A stretch of 64,000 bases of DNA from Cymbomonas tetramitiformis (taxonomy: Eukaryota; Chlorophyta; Pyramimonadophyceae; Pyramimonadales; Pyramimonadaceae): NCBI GenBank assembly GCA_001247695.2, contig LGRX02034650.1, forward strand, positions 1 to 64,000. The letters run 5' to 3'. Under the pieces are notes generated by a model that saw only the letters and a list, made by a program, of their open reading frames with translations, ran no database searches and was not told the origin of the DNA. The translations under genes were made by a program, and so were the position numbers. Shown piece by piece: positions 55,650-64,000 of the stretch (its first letter is position 1; each line of letters begins with the position of its first letter).

Positions 55650-57708
55650 CTATGGCGTCCAAAATTGCCGCGTGCGCAGCGCTGGAATCCGGTCCATGCC
55701 GAAGTGACCACGGCACTCTGCCGCGGTCAACACGCCGCGTTCCAAACCAGCCTCGTCCCTCCACGCAACCTCGTAGTTCCGTTTCACCGAGATAGCAGGA
55801 ACGACTTTCATTTGCATGCCAACCAGCTCCTCGAACGTCCAAGACTCAACCTTAAAGTCGCCGTGGAAAATACTGTAGTCGAACCTTGCCAGTGGCTCCA
55901 CCCTGCCATCTTCATCTCCGTCGTCCGCCGCTACTAGGTGGCATCGCATTATCTCAGGAAATCCCATCCTGCGCCATTGTGCTGCTGCGCCGATGGTCTC
56001 GTGTTCAATCACCGTTTTCCCCACGTGGAGATCAACCTCTCGCTCGGTACCGTGCATATCGTTCACCACCGCCCCGAAATAGTCACCAAACGTGGCATGC
56101 GAATCGGTCTCGAAAGCTTCGATTGCCTCATCGGTGTGCACTTTTACCATACACTTACGTTTTGCCGTCGCGGTCATCGACATTCTCTTCGTGAGTAGCC
56201 CCCTTCCGGTTCGGATCACCTTGCACATGTCATCCTCGTCGTCATCGGCATCCTCCGCCATGCTTTGCACCGTTCGAGCTGCACGATTGGGGCGCGGTGC
56301 AACAGATGCTGTCGCTTTCTGCGTGTTCGCCTGAGACACACTCAATTTGAAAGCAGCTTTCAGACTCGGACACTTCTTGGCGCGTTTTCGCAGGTCCTTA
56401 GTCCACTGCTCCCGCAACTCCCCCAGAGCCTCCTGCTGCCATCCTTCCGTTCCATTTTGCGTTCCAAGTAGTTTATACCCGGGCATCGGTACCACCTCGA
56501 AGACGGCCTGGGCTGTCATGGGAACTCGTTTCCGAGTCTCCCGCGCTACGCGCTGCACGTGCTCAATCAATACCTTTTCATCCAACTGTTGAACTTGCGT
56601 GAGTAGCACCTGCTTTTCCCGCATCAAGTCCTCGTATGCTGTTGGAACCATACCGAATGCTACGCTCAGCCTGCGCTTGTTGCCTGACACCGCAATAAGC
56701 AAACCCGCCCCCAGCGCTTCCTCAACGCTCCGTCGGCGATGCAGGTACATTTGCAGGTATGCATCCATGTATGTGTACATGCCAAGGGCACACATGGATA
56801 GGGCACCTACCAGCAATCTTCATCAGCCTCTGCTCTTCATATTCCGTCACCTCCGGTGCCCTTGCTTTCGGTCGCGGCACGGTTGCCTTTAGTGGCACTC
56901 CTGGTTCCGAGCGCGCTCCTGGGCTCCCCCGATGCGGTGCCCTGGCATCCTTTGGTGCTGGTGCAGTAACCGTGGCGGCAGTTCGTGGGCTCCGTCGAGG
57001 CACAGTAGCCGGTTGTGGCGCTCCTGCAGTGGCTGGGCTCCCCCGTTGCGGAGTCCTGGCCACCTCTGGTGCTGCGGGTATACTAACCGTGGCGTGATTT
57101 CGTGGGCTCCGCCGAGGCACGGTTGCCGTTAGTGGCGCTCCTGCTGCGGGGCGTACGCCTGGGCTCCCCCTTTGCGGAGTCCTGGCCACCTCTGGTCCTG
57201 CGGGTATACTAACCGTGGCGTGATTTCGTGGGCTCCGCCGAGGCTCGGTTGCCGTTAGTGGCGCTCCTGCTGCGGGGCGTACGCCTGGGCTCGCCTGTGG
57301 TGGTGTCCCAACAACCTCTGTTGCACATGCAGTAAGGGAAATCACCAAGTCCGGGCGTTTTTTCTGGGATTCTTTGTTGAATGCGTTCACCGCCTGGATG
57401 TCACGGTTTTGACGCATTTCGATTGTGGTGCCCTTTGGGCCCAGATTACGCCGGTTGTTCAGACGTCGAATGATCTTCGTTTTTGCAGTGGCTTCATCCA
57501 GCTCGGGATGCAGCTCTCGCAGCGTTTTCACGCACATGTCGAAACGCTCTTGGGCCGCGGCGTTGTTTGCCCAATACTTACTCGTGGTTTTGTCCACAAT
57601 CTGCTTAGCCTCCACGTCGTATGCCACGGGGCATTTCCGTATAACACTTTCAACTTTCATATGTGGACCACCTCCCTTTCTCACACGGTTTTTTCCTGAT
57701 TCGAGCAC
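55650..57708 (-). CDS. basic repeat protein, probable accessory ORF of the transposon (two exons)
   Basis: Exon 1 runs from 57708 (the first ATG may be 57660) to a clear donor at 56811 (GCTG|GTAGGT); exon 2 spans roughly 56725-55650. The N-terminus is lysine-rich and helical. Next come about four diverged repeats of roughly 40 residues with the motifs RTPQRGSPG and PRRSPRNHATVSIPA, which look like a flexible nucleic-acid-binding region. The second exon is helical with an acidic patch (EDADDDEDDM). Upstream of, and co-oriented with, the transposase, as expected for the second protein of CACTA-type elements that binds subterminal repeats. That role is inference from position. Confidence 0.5.
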
Positions 57709-58591
57709 CAGTGCGTGAACATCAGGGTATTCGTAAGATCATCAGGGGATCATTGGGAGTGAGAAGAGGGGGCTTCTTCACAGGTTGTGCACAACATGGG
57801 GCCAAAGGCATCGCATGAAAGCAACGGGTACCTTTTACTGCATTTGGTTTGGCTCCCTCCGCCGGCAGCGTACAAGACGCTGCGGAAATGTCACCGCTCT
57901 CGGTCTGCTGCGGCGGTTCCGTCTCCGCCGCGCTCGTTCGTGGAATATGGCTTGGGGCAAAGTGCACATGCCGGGTTAGGGGCACAACCCCAGGTCGATG
58001 CCCATAATCCATTGTACCCTGCGAGGCCCCATCACGTGCCCAAAAATTTACATACTATGTACAAATACGTAGTACGCAGGCCGTATCATATAACATGTCG
58101 AAATGTTCGTGTTAACTATTTCTAATTATGCTATATATTTCTAATAATAATTAGTAGAAATGTATACTATTTGTAAACACGTAGTACGCAGGCCATATCA
58201 TATGGCAAAACACCAGGTTTGGGATACTTCTGATGGGATGAACATGATCGACGTGAGCGTGAGTGATGATCGAAGGGAAATTGTCGCGTGTCTTGCAAAC
58301 AAGCTATAAATTCAAATAGCAGGGGTGGACCCTAAAGAACACAAATTTTTAGCCGATGCGCAGCGATGCCAAGACTCATGAAACGAAAACGAATCGTGAA
58401 CGGAAAACTGTCATCGCAAACGAATCGTCATCGGTAATCCGGTATGCACGCTTGCATGATGACTTACATGGCCAACACGATCAATTACGGCCTAATGGAG
58501 ATCTTGATCGATTGTGCTAGTATAATATGTATCTATATACACATTGCTAATATAATATGTAAATATATTTGTTGTAACTAAAATATAATAA
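57709..58591. other. spacer with two direct copies of a 40-bp motif
   Basis: The motif acgtagtacgcaggccrtat occurs at about 58068-58088 and 58180-58200 within longer similar blocks, about 112 bp apart in AT-rich sequence. No gene. Confidence 0.5.
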
Positions 58592-59893
58592 CTATACCGA
58601 GATGTTCTTAATGAAGTCGGCAGAATCTAACACCACTGCACACCGATGCAGGAGATCCATGTGTCCGTCTAGCGTGGCAGCCAAGTTACTCGGCTCAATG
58701 TTGTGCAGGGTCCTATATGACACACATGCGTCTTCCACGATGATAACACTGTATCCCAATTGCACCGCCGCAAGGGTCGTGTGCAGCACACACTGTGAGA
58801 CATACGCCCCCATGATAACAATTGCTGATGGTGTTGGGTGTTGAGAAGACACCGCATCTCGCACGTTTCTATAGCAGGACTCGTGAGACATGGATATGTT
58901 TTCCGAGTCGAACGCATTCATGTTCCCACACAGAAAGGCGTGGTTCCGTAGTTCGTCAGCTGAATGTGGCCCAAGGTCTGTCAGAAAATCGTCGGACTCT
59001 GGCGGAATTCCGGTGTGAGCGACACCGGCTGAAGAGGTCAAGTATCCTCTTCCATCATCAAAAAATGCATCTGTGGCGGCCTGCGTTTGCCATGGCCGAT
59101 ACCACTGTGTCCAATTGATAGGGATGTTGGCATGGCGACAGGCAGTCAAAACTTTCTGAATCGTTTGTCGGTGTTCTGGTTTGAAGTCCGCGCCATGCGC
59201 AGCCTGAGCATCCAGGACGAGCACTGACAGGCAACGGGGATCTGCGTTGCCACTGCTGGAAGAAACGCCCTGGATATGCAACATTTGATACCCGGGGTGC
59301 TGGTGTGGAACCGGACGTGACCCGCATTTGGGAGTACGGCCACGCGATAGATCGCAGTCCTTTACGGCATACACAGTTCCACGGTGGTGGCGCAACGGAA
59401 ATGACAGTACTGGAAAGAGCCAGACCCGCTTGGCTGGAACCACGAACCATGCGTAGAAGTGATGCGGGGCGCTGAAATCGTCCCTTCTAGAATCGACTTC
59501 TAACACGGATACCAGGCTGTGACCGGCGAAAGCCTCATCCAGCACCCGCTGTTGGTGGTGATCATGCTTGCGGAGGTGGGTGTCGTTATCAATGAGGAAC
59601 TGCATCGCAGCCTCTTTCGAAGGACGGTCCCCGGGCAGGCCCTCCTTGGCGGTCTTCGCCTGCCACAGTGCTTCCAGTAGGCAGATTGTCCGGACGGTGT
59701 TCAAGTCTAGGACATGCAGACCCTCCGGAATGCCCGGACAGACAAACCCGACATGGTATCGGAAGGTAGGCATCAGCTTTCGGTAGACCACCTTCCCCTT
59801 GAGCGCGGCAAGGCTGTCATCAGGGCAGACCCAATCAGGTTGAGCCGGGATGAACGAGCTTCGCACGACATTCACCTGACCAGCAGAACCCAA
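58592..59893 (-). CDS. isochorismatase-like (cysteine hydrolase fold) protein
   Basis: The frame runs 433 codons from a non-ATG codon at 59893; the first ATG is at 59773, giving 393 codons. The sequence before it (CTGCTGGTCAG|GTGAAT) could be a splice acceptor, so the real N-terminus may lie on an earlier exon. The C-terminal half has the isochorismatase pattern: LSVLVLDAQ with the catalytic Asp (about 59210-59232), then a Rossmann-like region, then MGAYVSQCVLHTTLAAVQLGY with the nucleophile Cys (about 58785) and VEDACVSYRTLHN. The usual catalytic Lys before the SAF/NAF segment is not evident (FLCGNMNAFDSEN), so activity is uncertain. The N-terminal 200 residues are unrecognised. It lies upstream of, and on the same strand as, the transposase pair and may be cargo. 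Confidence 0.6.
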   Translation of the reverse strand: MGSAGQVNVVRSSFIPAQPDWVCPDDSLAALKGKVVYRKLMPTFRYHVGFVCPGIPEGLHVLDLNTVRTICLLEALWQAKTAKEGLPGDRPSKEAAMQFLIDNDTHLRKHDHHQQRVLDEAFAGHSLVSVLEVDSRRDDFSAPHHFYAWFVVPAKRVWLFPVLSFPLRHHRGTVYAVKDCDLSRGRTPKCGSRPVPHQHPGYQMLHIQGVSSSSGNADPRCLSVLVLDAQAAHGADFKPEHRQTIQKVLTACRHANIPINWTQWYRPWQTQAATDAFFDDGRGYLTSSAGVAHTGIPPESDDFLTDLGPHSADELRNHAFLCGNMNAFDSENISMSHESCYRNVRDAVSSQHPTPSAIVIMGAYVSQCVLHTTLAAVQLGYSVIIVEDACVSYRTLHNIEPSNLAATLDGHMDLLHRCAVVLDSADFIKNISV

Positions 59894-60114
59894 GTTGTGT
59901 AACCAGTAAGGTTATCGGCTATGGGTTATCTGTACCAAATACGAGAACACGCACCACGCAGAACATTGCACAGAGTGACTATGACCACACTTTAATCAAC
60001 AGTTGCTCACAACACGGGCATTACCACAACCAAGACTTTCGGCCAGACGGTAATATATTGTATACAGGGACACTTATTATTACAAACTACCGCGCTACAC
60101 ACACTGATTATTAT
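59894..60114. other. short spacer, nothing recognised
   Basis: No gene or repeat noticed between the isochorismatase-like frame and the kinase exon. Confidence 0.4.
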
Positions 60115-60441
60115 TTACAGAGGGTTAAAATGTCCAGGGACTAAACGCTCGTGGGGATCGACTCCTTTCCCCACAGAACACTTTTGTATCCGAGAGGCGC
60201 TGAACGTTGAGTGTAACTTGGAGGCAGCCGGTCTTTTTGCAGGATTGAAGTCGAAACACGAATTCACGAGCATGGTGAGCTGTTTGGAAACTGTACTATC
60301 TTCTTTCCAAGGCGAAAATTTTCTGTTGTTGTCAAGCTGGCTGTTAGCCAACTGCAGCATGTCCTTCCAGGAAAGGCGACTGGCCATGAGTATTTGCATA
60401 GCGAGCCCGCCACACGCCCAGATGTCGCTGTGTGAACAAGG
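60115..60441 (-). CDS. protein kinase, last exon only
   Basis: An acceptor (GAATTGTAG) at 60442 opens a frame reading PCSHSDIWACGGLAMQIL. This is kinase subdomain IX (D-x-W-x-x-G) and is followed by FDFNPAKRPAASKL, the subdomain XI Arg motif. About 108 residues to the stop, with a short C-terminal tail. Earlier exons with the nucleotide loop, HRD and DFG must lie further right, but the methyltransferase retroelement begins within 300 bp, so the gene is interrupted by it or truncated. Confidence 0.65.
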   Translation of the reverse strand, partial: PCSHSDIWACGGLAMQILMASRLSWKDMLQLANSQLDNNRKFSPWKEDSTVSKQLTMLVNSCFDFNPAKRPAASKLHSTFSASRIQKCSVGKGVDPHERLVPGHFNPL

Positions 60442-60703
60442 CTACAATTCAAGCAATTGCAATATCTTTATGGCAGGAAAGATTGACCAGTAAATTACAG
60501 GTTGAGCAACAGCTCCTCCAAATAGTTACTTCAAGTTAGAACAGCCTCCAAATGGGCAATATTCAAGCTTATACTTTCAAGGCGCGCAGTTCATATTCTC
60601 TAATCGATCTGTCCCATGTCGGCTGGCATATCATCATCTGCCACCTATACAAATCCTAATCAGAGAATCTGCATTTGGACAATCCTAATCAAGACAGTTG
60701 ATT

Positions 60704-61753
60704 TCATTGTCCCTTGCTGATCTTTGCTTTCTTCCTACGAGGAGCCACGTCAAGCCCTTCTTCTTCATCACTGTCACTTCTTATGGAATACTTCAATTGA
60801 GTTATATACTCATGTGTCCAACATCTCGGATATTTCCTAGGTTGCCTCTTCGTCTCTTCAGACACCCCAGCCTTATTCTCACCCATTGAAGTCAATCCAG
60901 TATCTGACCCATAAGGTTTCTTCGGTGGTGCATGAACAGTCTCCACCACAGAGGCTGGGGCATCCTCAGATATGGCCTCAGACTTCTGCTCGGTAATAGG
61001 CTGATCATCGGGCTGAACAGGTGAGGTCGGGGAGGTGCCCTTTGGTACCCAGTGAAGTTCACCCTTCTCATCCATGATCAATTGCAGTCCCAGTCTCTTC
61101 AACCTTCGAGCTTCAGCTTGTTCTTCAGCATCGTCAGCTACCAAGTCATCGAACTCGCTGACGTCATCCTCGGTGTCATCATATTCAGGCGAAGTTGGCT
61201 CCCATTTCGGACTGGCAGTGTCCATGTCATGTATGACACCCGCGTCATCTTTGTCATCCGAATCTGGTAGCTTCTCCTTACTGTTAGTGACACCTGCGTC
61301 ATCATTGTCATCAGAATCTGGTAACTTCTCCTTACTCCAGGACACAGCGCCTGTACCCGAATCTTCACTGTTCGTAGACGCTGAGTGTGTAGGCTTACGC
61401 CCCTGGTAGGGAATTCCATGATATTCGTCATCGTCAATCACAATCGTCGGATTCCAGTACGCGATCCCAACGCGGCTAATCGGTAATGAGAATGGCGCTA
61501 CCGGCGCCTTCAACTGAGTGGCGTCTTCTAGAAACCAGCCGCCGCCCCTATTACGCTCCCAGCGGCGTAGCGCACCAGAAGGGTGTACGATAATATGCTG
61601 CCAGCTATAATCAAGTCCAGGCTTTCGCTCCCCATAGTACGAAGTCAATGGCTCGGGAGTCCCCTTCCGAGCCCATTGCCATCTCACTGCCCCAGTATGC
61701 ATAAATACAATATGCCAATCGAATGGCTTGGCCGGGCTATTGTTCCCTGGCAC
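60704..61753 (-). CDS. accessory acidic ORF of the methyltransferase chromovirus (349 aa)
   Basis: Starts ATG at 61753, about 80 bp after the pol stop and on the same strand, so probably part of the same element. The N-terminal 110 residues hold a Trp-rich module (FDWHIVFMHTGAVRWQW ... HIIVHPSGALRRWER). An acidic middle has a tandem duplication of SKEKLPDSDDxDDAGV, and a second short Trp motif follows (GELHWVPKGTSP). The basic tail PRRKKAKISKG could be a nuclear signal. I recognise no family. An extra ORF between pol and the 3' LTR is uncommon in chromoviruses. Confidence 0.55.
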   Translation of the reverse strand: MPGNNSPAKPFDWHIVFMHTGAVRWQWARKGTPEPLTSYYGERKPGLDYSWQHIIVHPSGALRRWERNRGGGWFLEDATQLKAPVAPFSLPISRVGIAYWNPTIVIDDDEYHGIPYQGRKPTHSASTNSEDSGTGAVSWSKEKLPDSDDNDDAGVTNSKEKLPDSDDKDDAGVIHDMDTASPKWEPTSPEYDDTEDDVSEFDDLVADDAEEQAEARRLKRLGLQLIMDEKGELHWVPKGTSPTSPVQPDDQPITEQKSEAISEDAPASVVETVHAPPKKPYGSDTGLTSMGENKAGVSEETKRQPRKYPRCWTHEYITQLKYSIRSDSDEEEGLDVAPRRKKAKISKGQ

Positions 61754-61834
61754 AACTCCTCCCCTCTTAGCTTGTTAGTACAAAGAGATGATAACTCAGA
61801 GTCATTTGTACAGCAGCTAAGATCCAGACACAGA

Positions 61835-64000
61835 TCAGCCATGCTTATGGATGCGTGATATGCTTTTCTGATCGAACAGGTGCTCGAAGAGTTGACGAAG
61901 CAATCCAGCGGGAAGAGGGTATACAGCAGTGGAAACTCCCGCTCCTTGTTGCCCTGGATGAGGTCCCAGTTGAGCAGTTTCCGGATGTGATCCCAGAGTC
62001 TGTTGGTGAAGACAAGGAGTATCCATCGTGCAGTACCGTAGATCCACTGGAGGAGGCGACTGCGTCCAGATGCAAGTAGGCTTGCGATAGCCAGTACCAT
62101 ACATACAGTAAGAGCAATACAACGGGGTAGGTAACCGGCGAACTACGGGTCGAAATCGCAGCGCAAAAGGAAACCTGCCCATCGGATTTTCCATAAACCA
62201 ATGCTGGGGTTTGAGAAAGTCAAAAATTTGGAGCGTTCGGCGTACACAAGCATCAGCCTGTCGCAGTTGTCGCACCCCAGTGGTCTTAGCCTGACTGTAT
62301 TCGGTGCACGGTGGACTAGCCCAGATGACGTCAAAGTAACCAGGTGCATAACGCTTGAAGTCCCAGTCCTGAACCTTCTCAGCGTAGGTAGGTTGCCAGC
62401 GAGGATCATGATCGACGGTGACCACAGTGCTCTTCGGATAACATGACATGAAACTTCTCTCCACACTTCCTGTACCACTGAAAAGGACTAGTAGTCGCAA
62501 CTCGCGTGTCGAGACCCCAGAGCCCAGAAGAGCTAGATGCGTCACAAAGGCGTCAGCGGAGCGACAGTATTGTTCCCAAGGTAGGCAGTTGTCCAGAGAA
62601 GTGAGTTTTACTTCATCAGAGGTGTCCAGGAAAGTTAAAGCTCCGACGCGTTCCCGCCTTTGCTTCCGCTGCATTCTGACCTCCTGTAAGGCTTTTTCCC
62701 GGGCTTGTCCTTCTCGTGATAGTCTCAGGTGTTCGAAATCCGTGAGCTGTTCGAGTTCACCCCCGTAGTTCAACGACTCACGGGTCTTCCAGGAGTCATG
62801 AGCGTTAGAGTACCCAGTCCAGCGAACCAGAAATTCTTCTACTTCCTTGCCTCCTTTCATAGGTTTCACTCTTCGAGCCAGAATCTTAGACACATGGGTC
62901 TGGGATTGTCCATCCACGAGAACCTTGGCAGGAGTAGGTATTTGTCGACGCAGCGCAAAGGCTTCATCCGCGGTGCGGTATTCCTTGAGGCGATGCTGCG
63001 CAAAAACATCGTGGATACGCCATTTAGGGGGTAACTTGAGCCGGTAAGCCACCGGAGCACCTCTCTCAATTTCGGGTAGCTCTCGCTGCTGGTCGCTGAA
63101 GAACCTCTCGGTGATGGGTAAGGGCCCGTGCCAGCGAGGTCCCAGCTTCCTGAAGGATTCGCGGTTCATGATATTTTCCGTGAGATGCTTGGCATCTACC
63201 CAGACCAAGTCTCCCAACTGAAAGGATTTGGCGGTGTGACGCTGGTCAAACTGATGTCGCTGGCGTTGCTGTGCCAGTTCTAGCTTAGTGCGGGCGTCCT
63301 CTAGTTGAGCCGCGAATTTACTAGCCATCTCGTGGGCCGTACCTTCTCCACCCTTACGCTTGGAGTGTTGTCCAGCAGCCGCTTGCAGGAACAAGTCCAG
63401 TTGCGACATAGGCGAGTGCCCTAAGACCAACTCAAACGGGGTAAAGCCGGTTACATCGCTCCGCGTATCGTTTATGGCGAACTCTACGTTGGCACACCAC
63501 AAATCCCAGTCCTCTGGATTGCTGCCTACGAAGGACCTTAGCATGTCTTCTACCACGCGGTTGGTATGTTCAGCTTGTCCGTCCGAACGAGGGTTGTAAG
63601 GCGTGGTGGAGGCCACTTTAGTTCCCATAAGTCTCATCAATTCCTTCCACATAGCATCCTGAAAACGAGGGTCGCGGTCAGAGACAATCTTCATAGGGGT
63701 GCCATGTAGTTTCCAGATGTGGTCGAAGTAGATTCGAGCGATAACCTCAGAGGAGCTGTCCTGGAAGTTCAACGGGATGATGTGAACCATTTTGCTGAGC
63801 TTACATGTGAAAGTAGCAAAGGCATCGTGATTCCGCGCCGTGACTGGCAGTCCAGTAACAAAGTCCACACTGACCACTTGCCATAGTCGCGTAGGAATAG
63901 TGTGTGGGTTCAGCAATCCATCCGGGTAGGAATTTCTCGGTCGCACCGCTTGACAGATAGTGCAAGATGAAACCCAGCGTCCCACATCTTCTGCTGCCCC
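61835..64000 (-). CDS. pol: chromovirus Pol: integrase-chromodomain-C5 DNA methyltransferase fusion (partial)
   Basis: Open from the window edge for 722 codons including the stop. Integrase: end of the zinc finger (SSCTICQ), catalytic D in SVDFVTGLP (about 63860), D in VSDRDPRFQ (about 63675) and E in YNPRSDGQAEH. A linker and SH3-like region precede a chromodomain (VSKILARR ... EFLVRWTGYSNAHDSW, about 62789-62920). The frame continues without a stop into a cytosine methyltransferase: motif I FSGTGS at 62465-62482, DHDPRWQP, motif IV PPCTEYS at 62294-62314 with its nucleophile Cys, motif VI ENPMG at 62177-62191 and a YGTGYRKPTCIW motif near 62090. All visible catalytic residues are intact. 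Protease and RT should lie beyond the edge. The methyltransferase is compact, without a large target-recognition domain. Confidence 0.9.
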   Translation of the reverse strand, partial: GAAEDVGRWVSSCTICQAVRPRNSYPDGLLNPHTIPTRLWQVVSVDFVTGLPVTARNHDAFATFTCKLSKMVHIIPLNFQDSSSEVIARIYFDHIWKLHGTPMKIVSDRDPRFQDAMWKELMRLMGTKVASTTPYNPRSDGQAEHTNRVVEDMLRSFVGSNPEDWDLWCANVEFAINDTRSDVTGFTPFELVLGHSPMSQLDLFLQAAAGQHSKRKGGEGTAHEMASKFAAQLEDARTKLELAQQRQRHQFDQRHTAKSFQLGDLVWVDAKHLTENIMNRESFRKLGPRWHGPLPITERFFSDQQRELPEIERGAPVAYRLKLPPKWRIHDVFAQHRLKEYRTADEAFALRRQIPTPAKVLVDGQSQTHVSKILARRVKPMKGGKEVEEFLVRWTGYSNAHDSWKTRESLNYGGELEQLTDFEHLRLSREGQAREKALQEVRMQRKQRRERVGALTFLDTSDEVKLTSLDNCLPWEQYCRSADAFVTHLALLGSGVSTRELRLLVLFSGTGSVERSFMSCYPKSTVVTVDHDPRWQPTYAEKVQDWDFKRYAPGYFDVIWASPPCTEYSQAKTTGVRQLRQADACVRRTLQIFDFLKPQHWFMENPMGRFPFALRFRPVVRRLPTPLYCSYCMYGTGYRKPTCIWTQSPPPVDLRYCTMDTPCLHQQTLGSHPETAQLGPHPGQQGAGVSTAVYPLPAGLLRQLFEHLFDQKSISRIHKHG

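Overview
The window reads as nuclear DNA of a eukaryote, most likely a green-lineage alga. It has short spliceosomal introns with clean GT/AG ends, no operons, minisatellite-filled introns and dense LTR retrotransposons. A SNF2 helicase gene carries a cysteine-rich module (CENCFCYVC) that I associate with plant proteins. The lineage assignment is inference; I cannot name a species.

Layout. 1-5.1 kb: a partial coiled-coil/poly-Q ORF at the left edge, palindromic and pentanucleotide repeats, a tRNA-like sequence and a decayed C5-DNA-methyltransferase fragment. 5.2-15.7 kb (minus): one multi-exon SNF2/RAD5-type ATPase gene; five of its introns hold unrelated minisatellites (unit sizes 53, 47, 25, 34, 33 and 37 bp). 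18.1-21.4 kb (minus) and 32.99-36.56 kb (plus): two copies of one non-autonomous LTR retrotransposon, each with near-identical LTRs, a 5-bp target duplication and a single intact 724-codon gag-like ORF without pol; the second copy carries a 290-bp hAT-type MITE. 23.2-26.2 kb (minus): three phase-matched exons of a 5'-truncated gene, possibly GH81-like at its start. 26.5-31.05 kb (minus): a large NLR/STAND-type gene with two TIR-like modules, a NACHT ATPase and 14 near-identical 42-residue WD40 repeats, with two frameshifts near its 3' end.

38.5-49.03 kb (plus): a complete Ty3/gypsy chromovirus bounded by LTRs of about 625 bp and a 5-bp target duplication. It has gag, protease, RT, RNase H, integrase and a C-terminal chromodomain, with an 81-bp spliceosomal-type intron inside the integrase and a few inactivating lesions. 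51.3-57.7 kb (minus): a two-gene DNA-transposon-like cassette (spliced DDE-type transposase plus a basic repeat protein), followed upstream by an isochorismatase-like gene. 60.1-60.4 kb: last exon of a protein kinase. 60.7-64.0 kb (minus, running off the edge): a second chromovirus whose polyprotein continues from integrase and chromodomain into a C5-cytosine DNA methyltransferase, followed by an accessory acidic ORF.

The genes form no pathway. What links them is genome defence and conflict: an NLR-like sensor with homogenised repeats, retroelements carrying chromatin-reading and DNA-methylating domains, gag-only parasites of other retroelements, and a second trace of a methyltransferase-bearing element 58 kb away.
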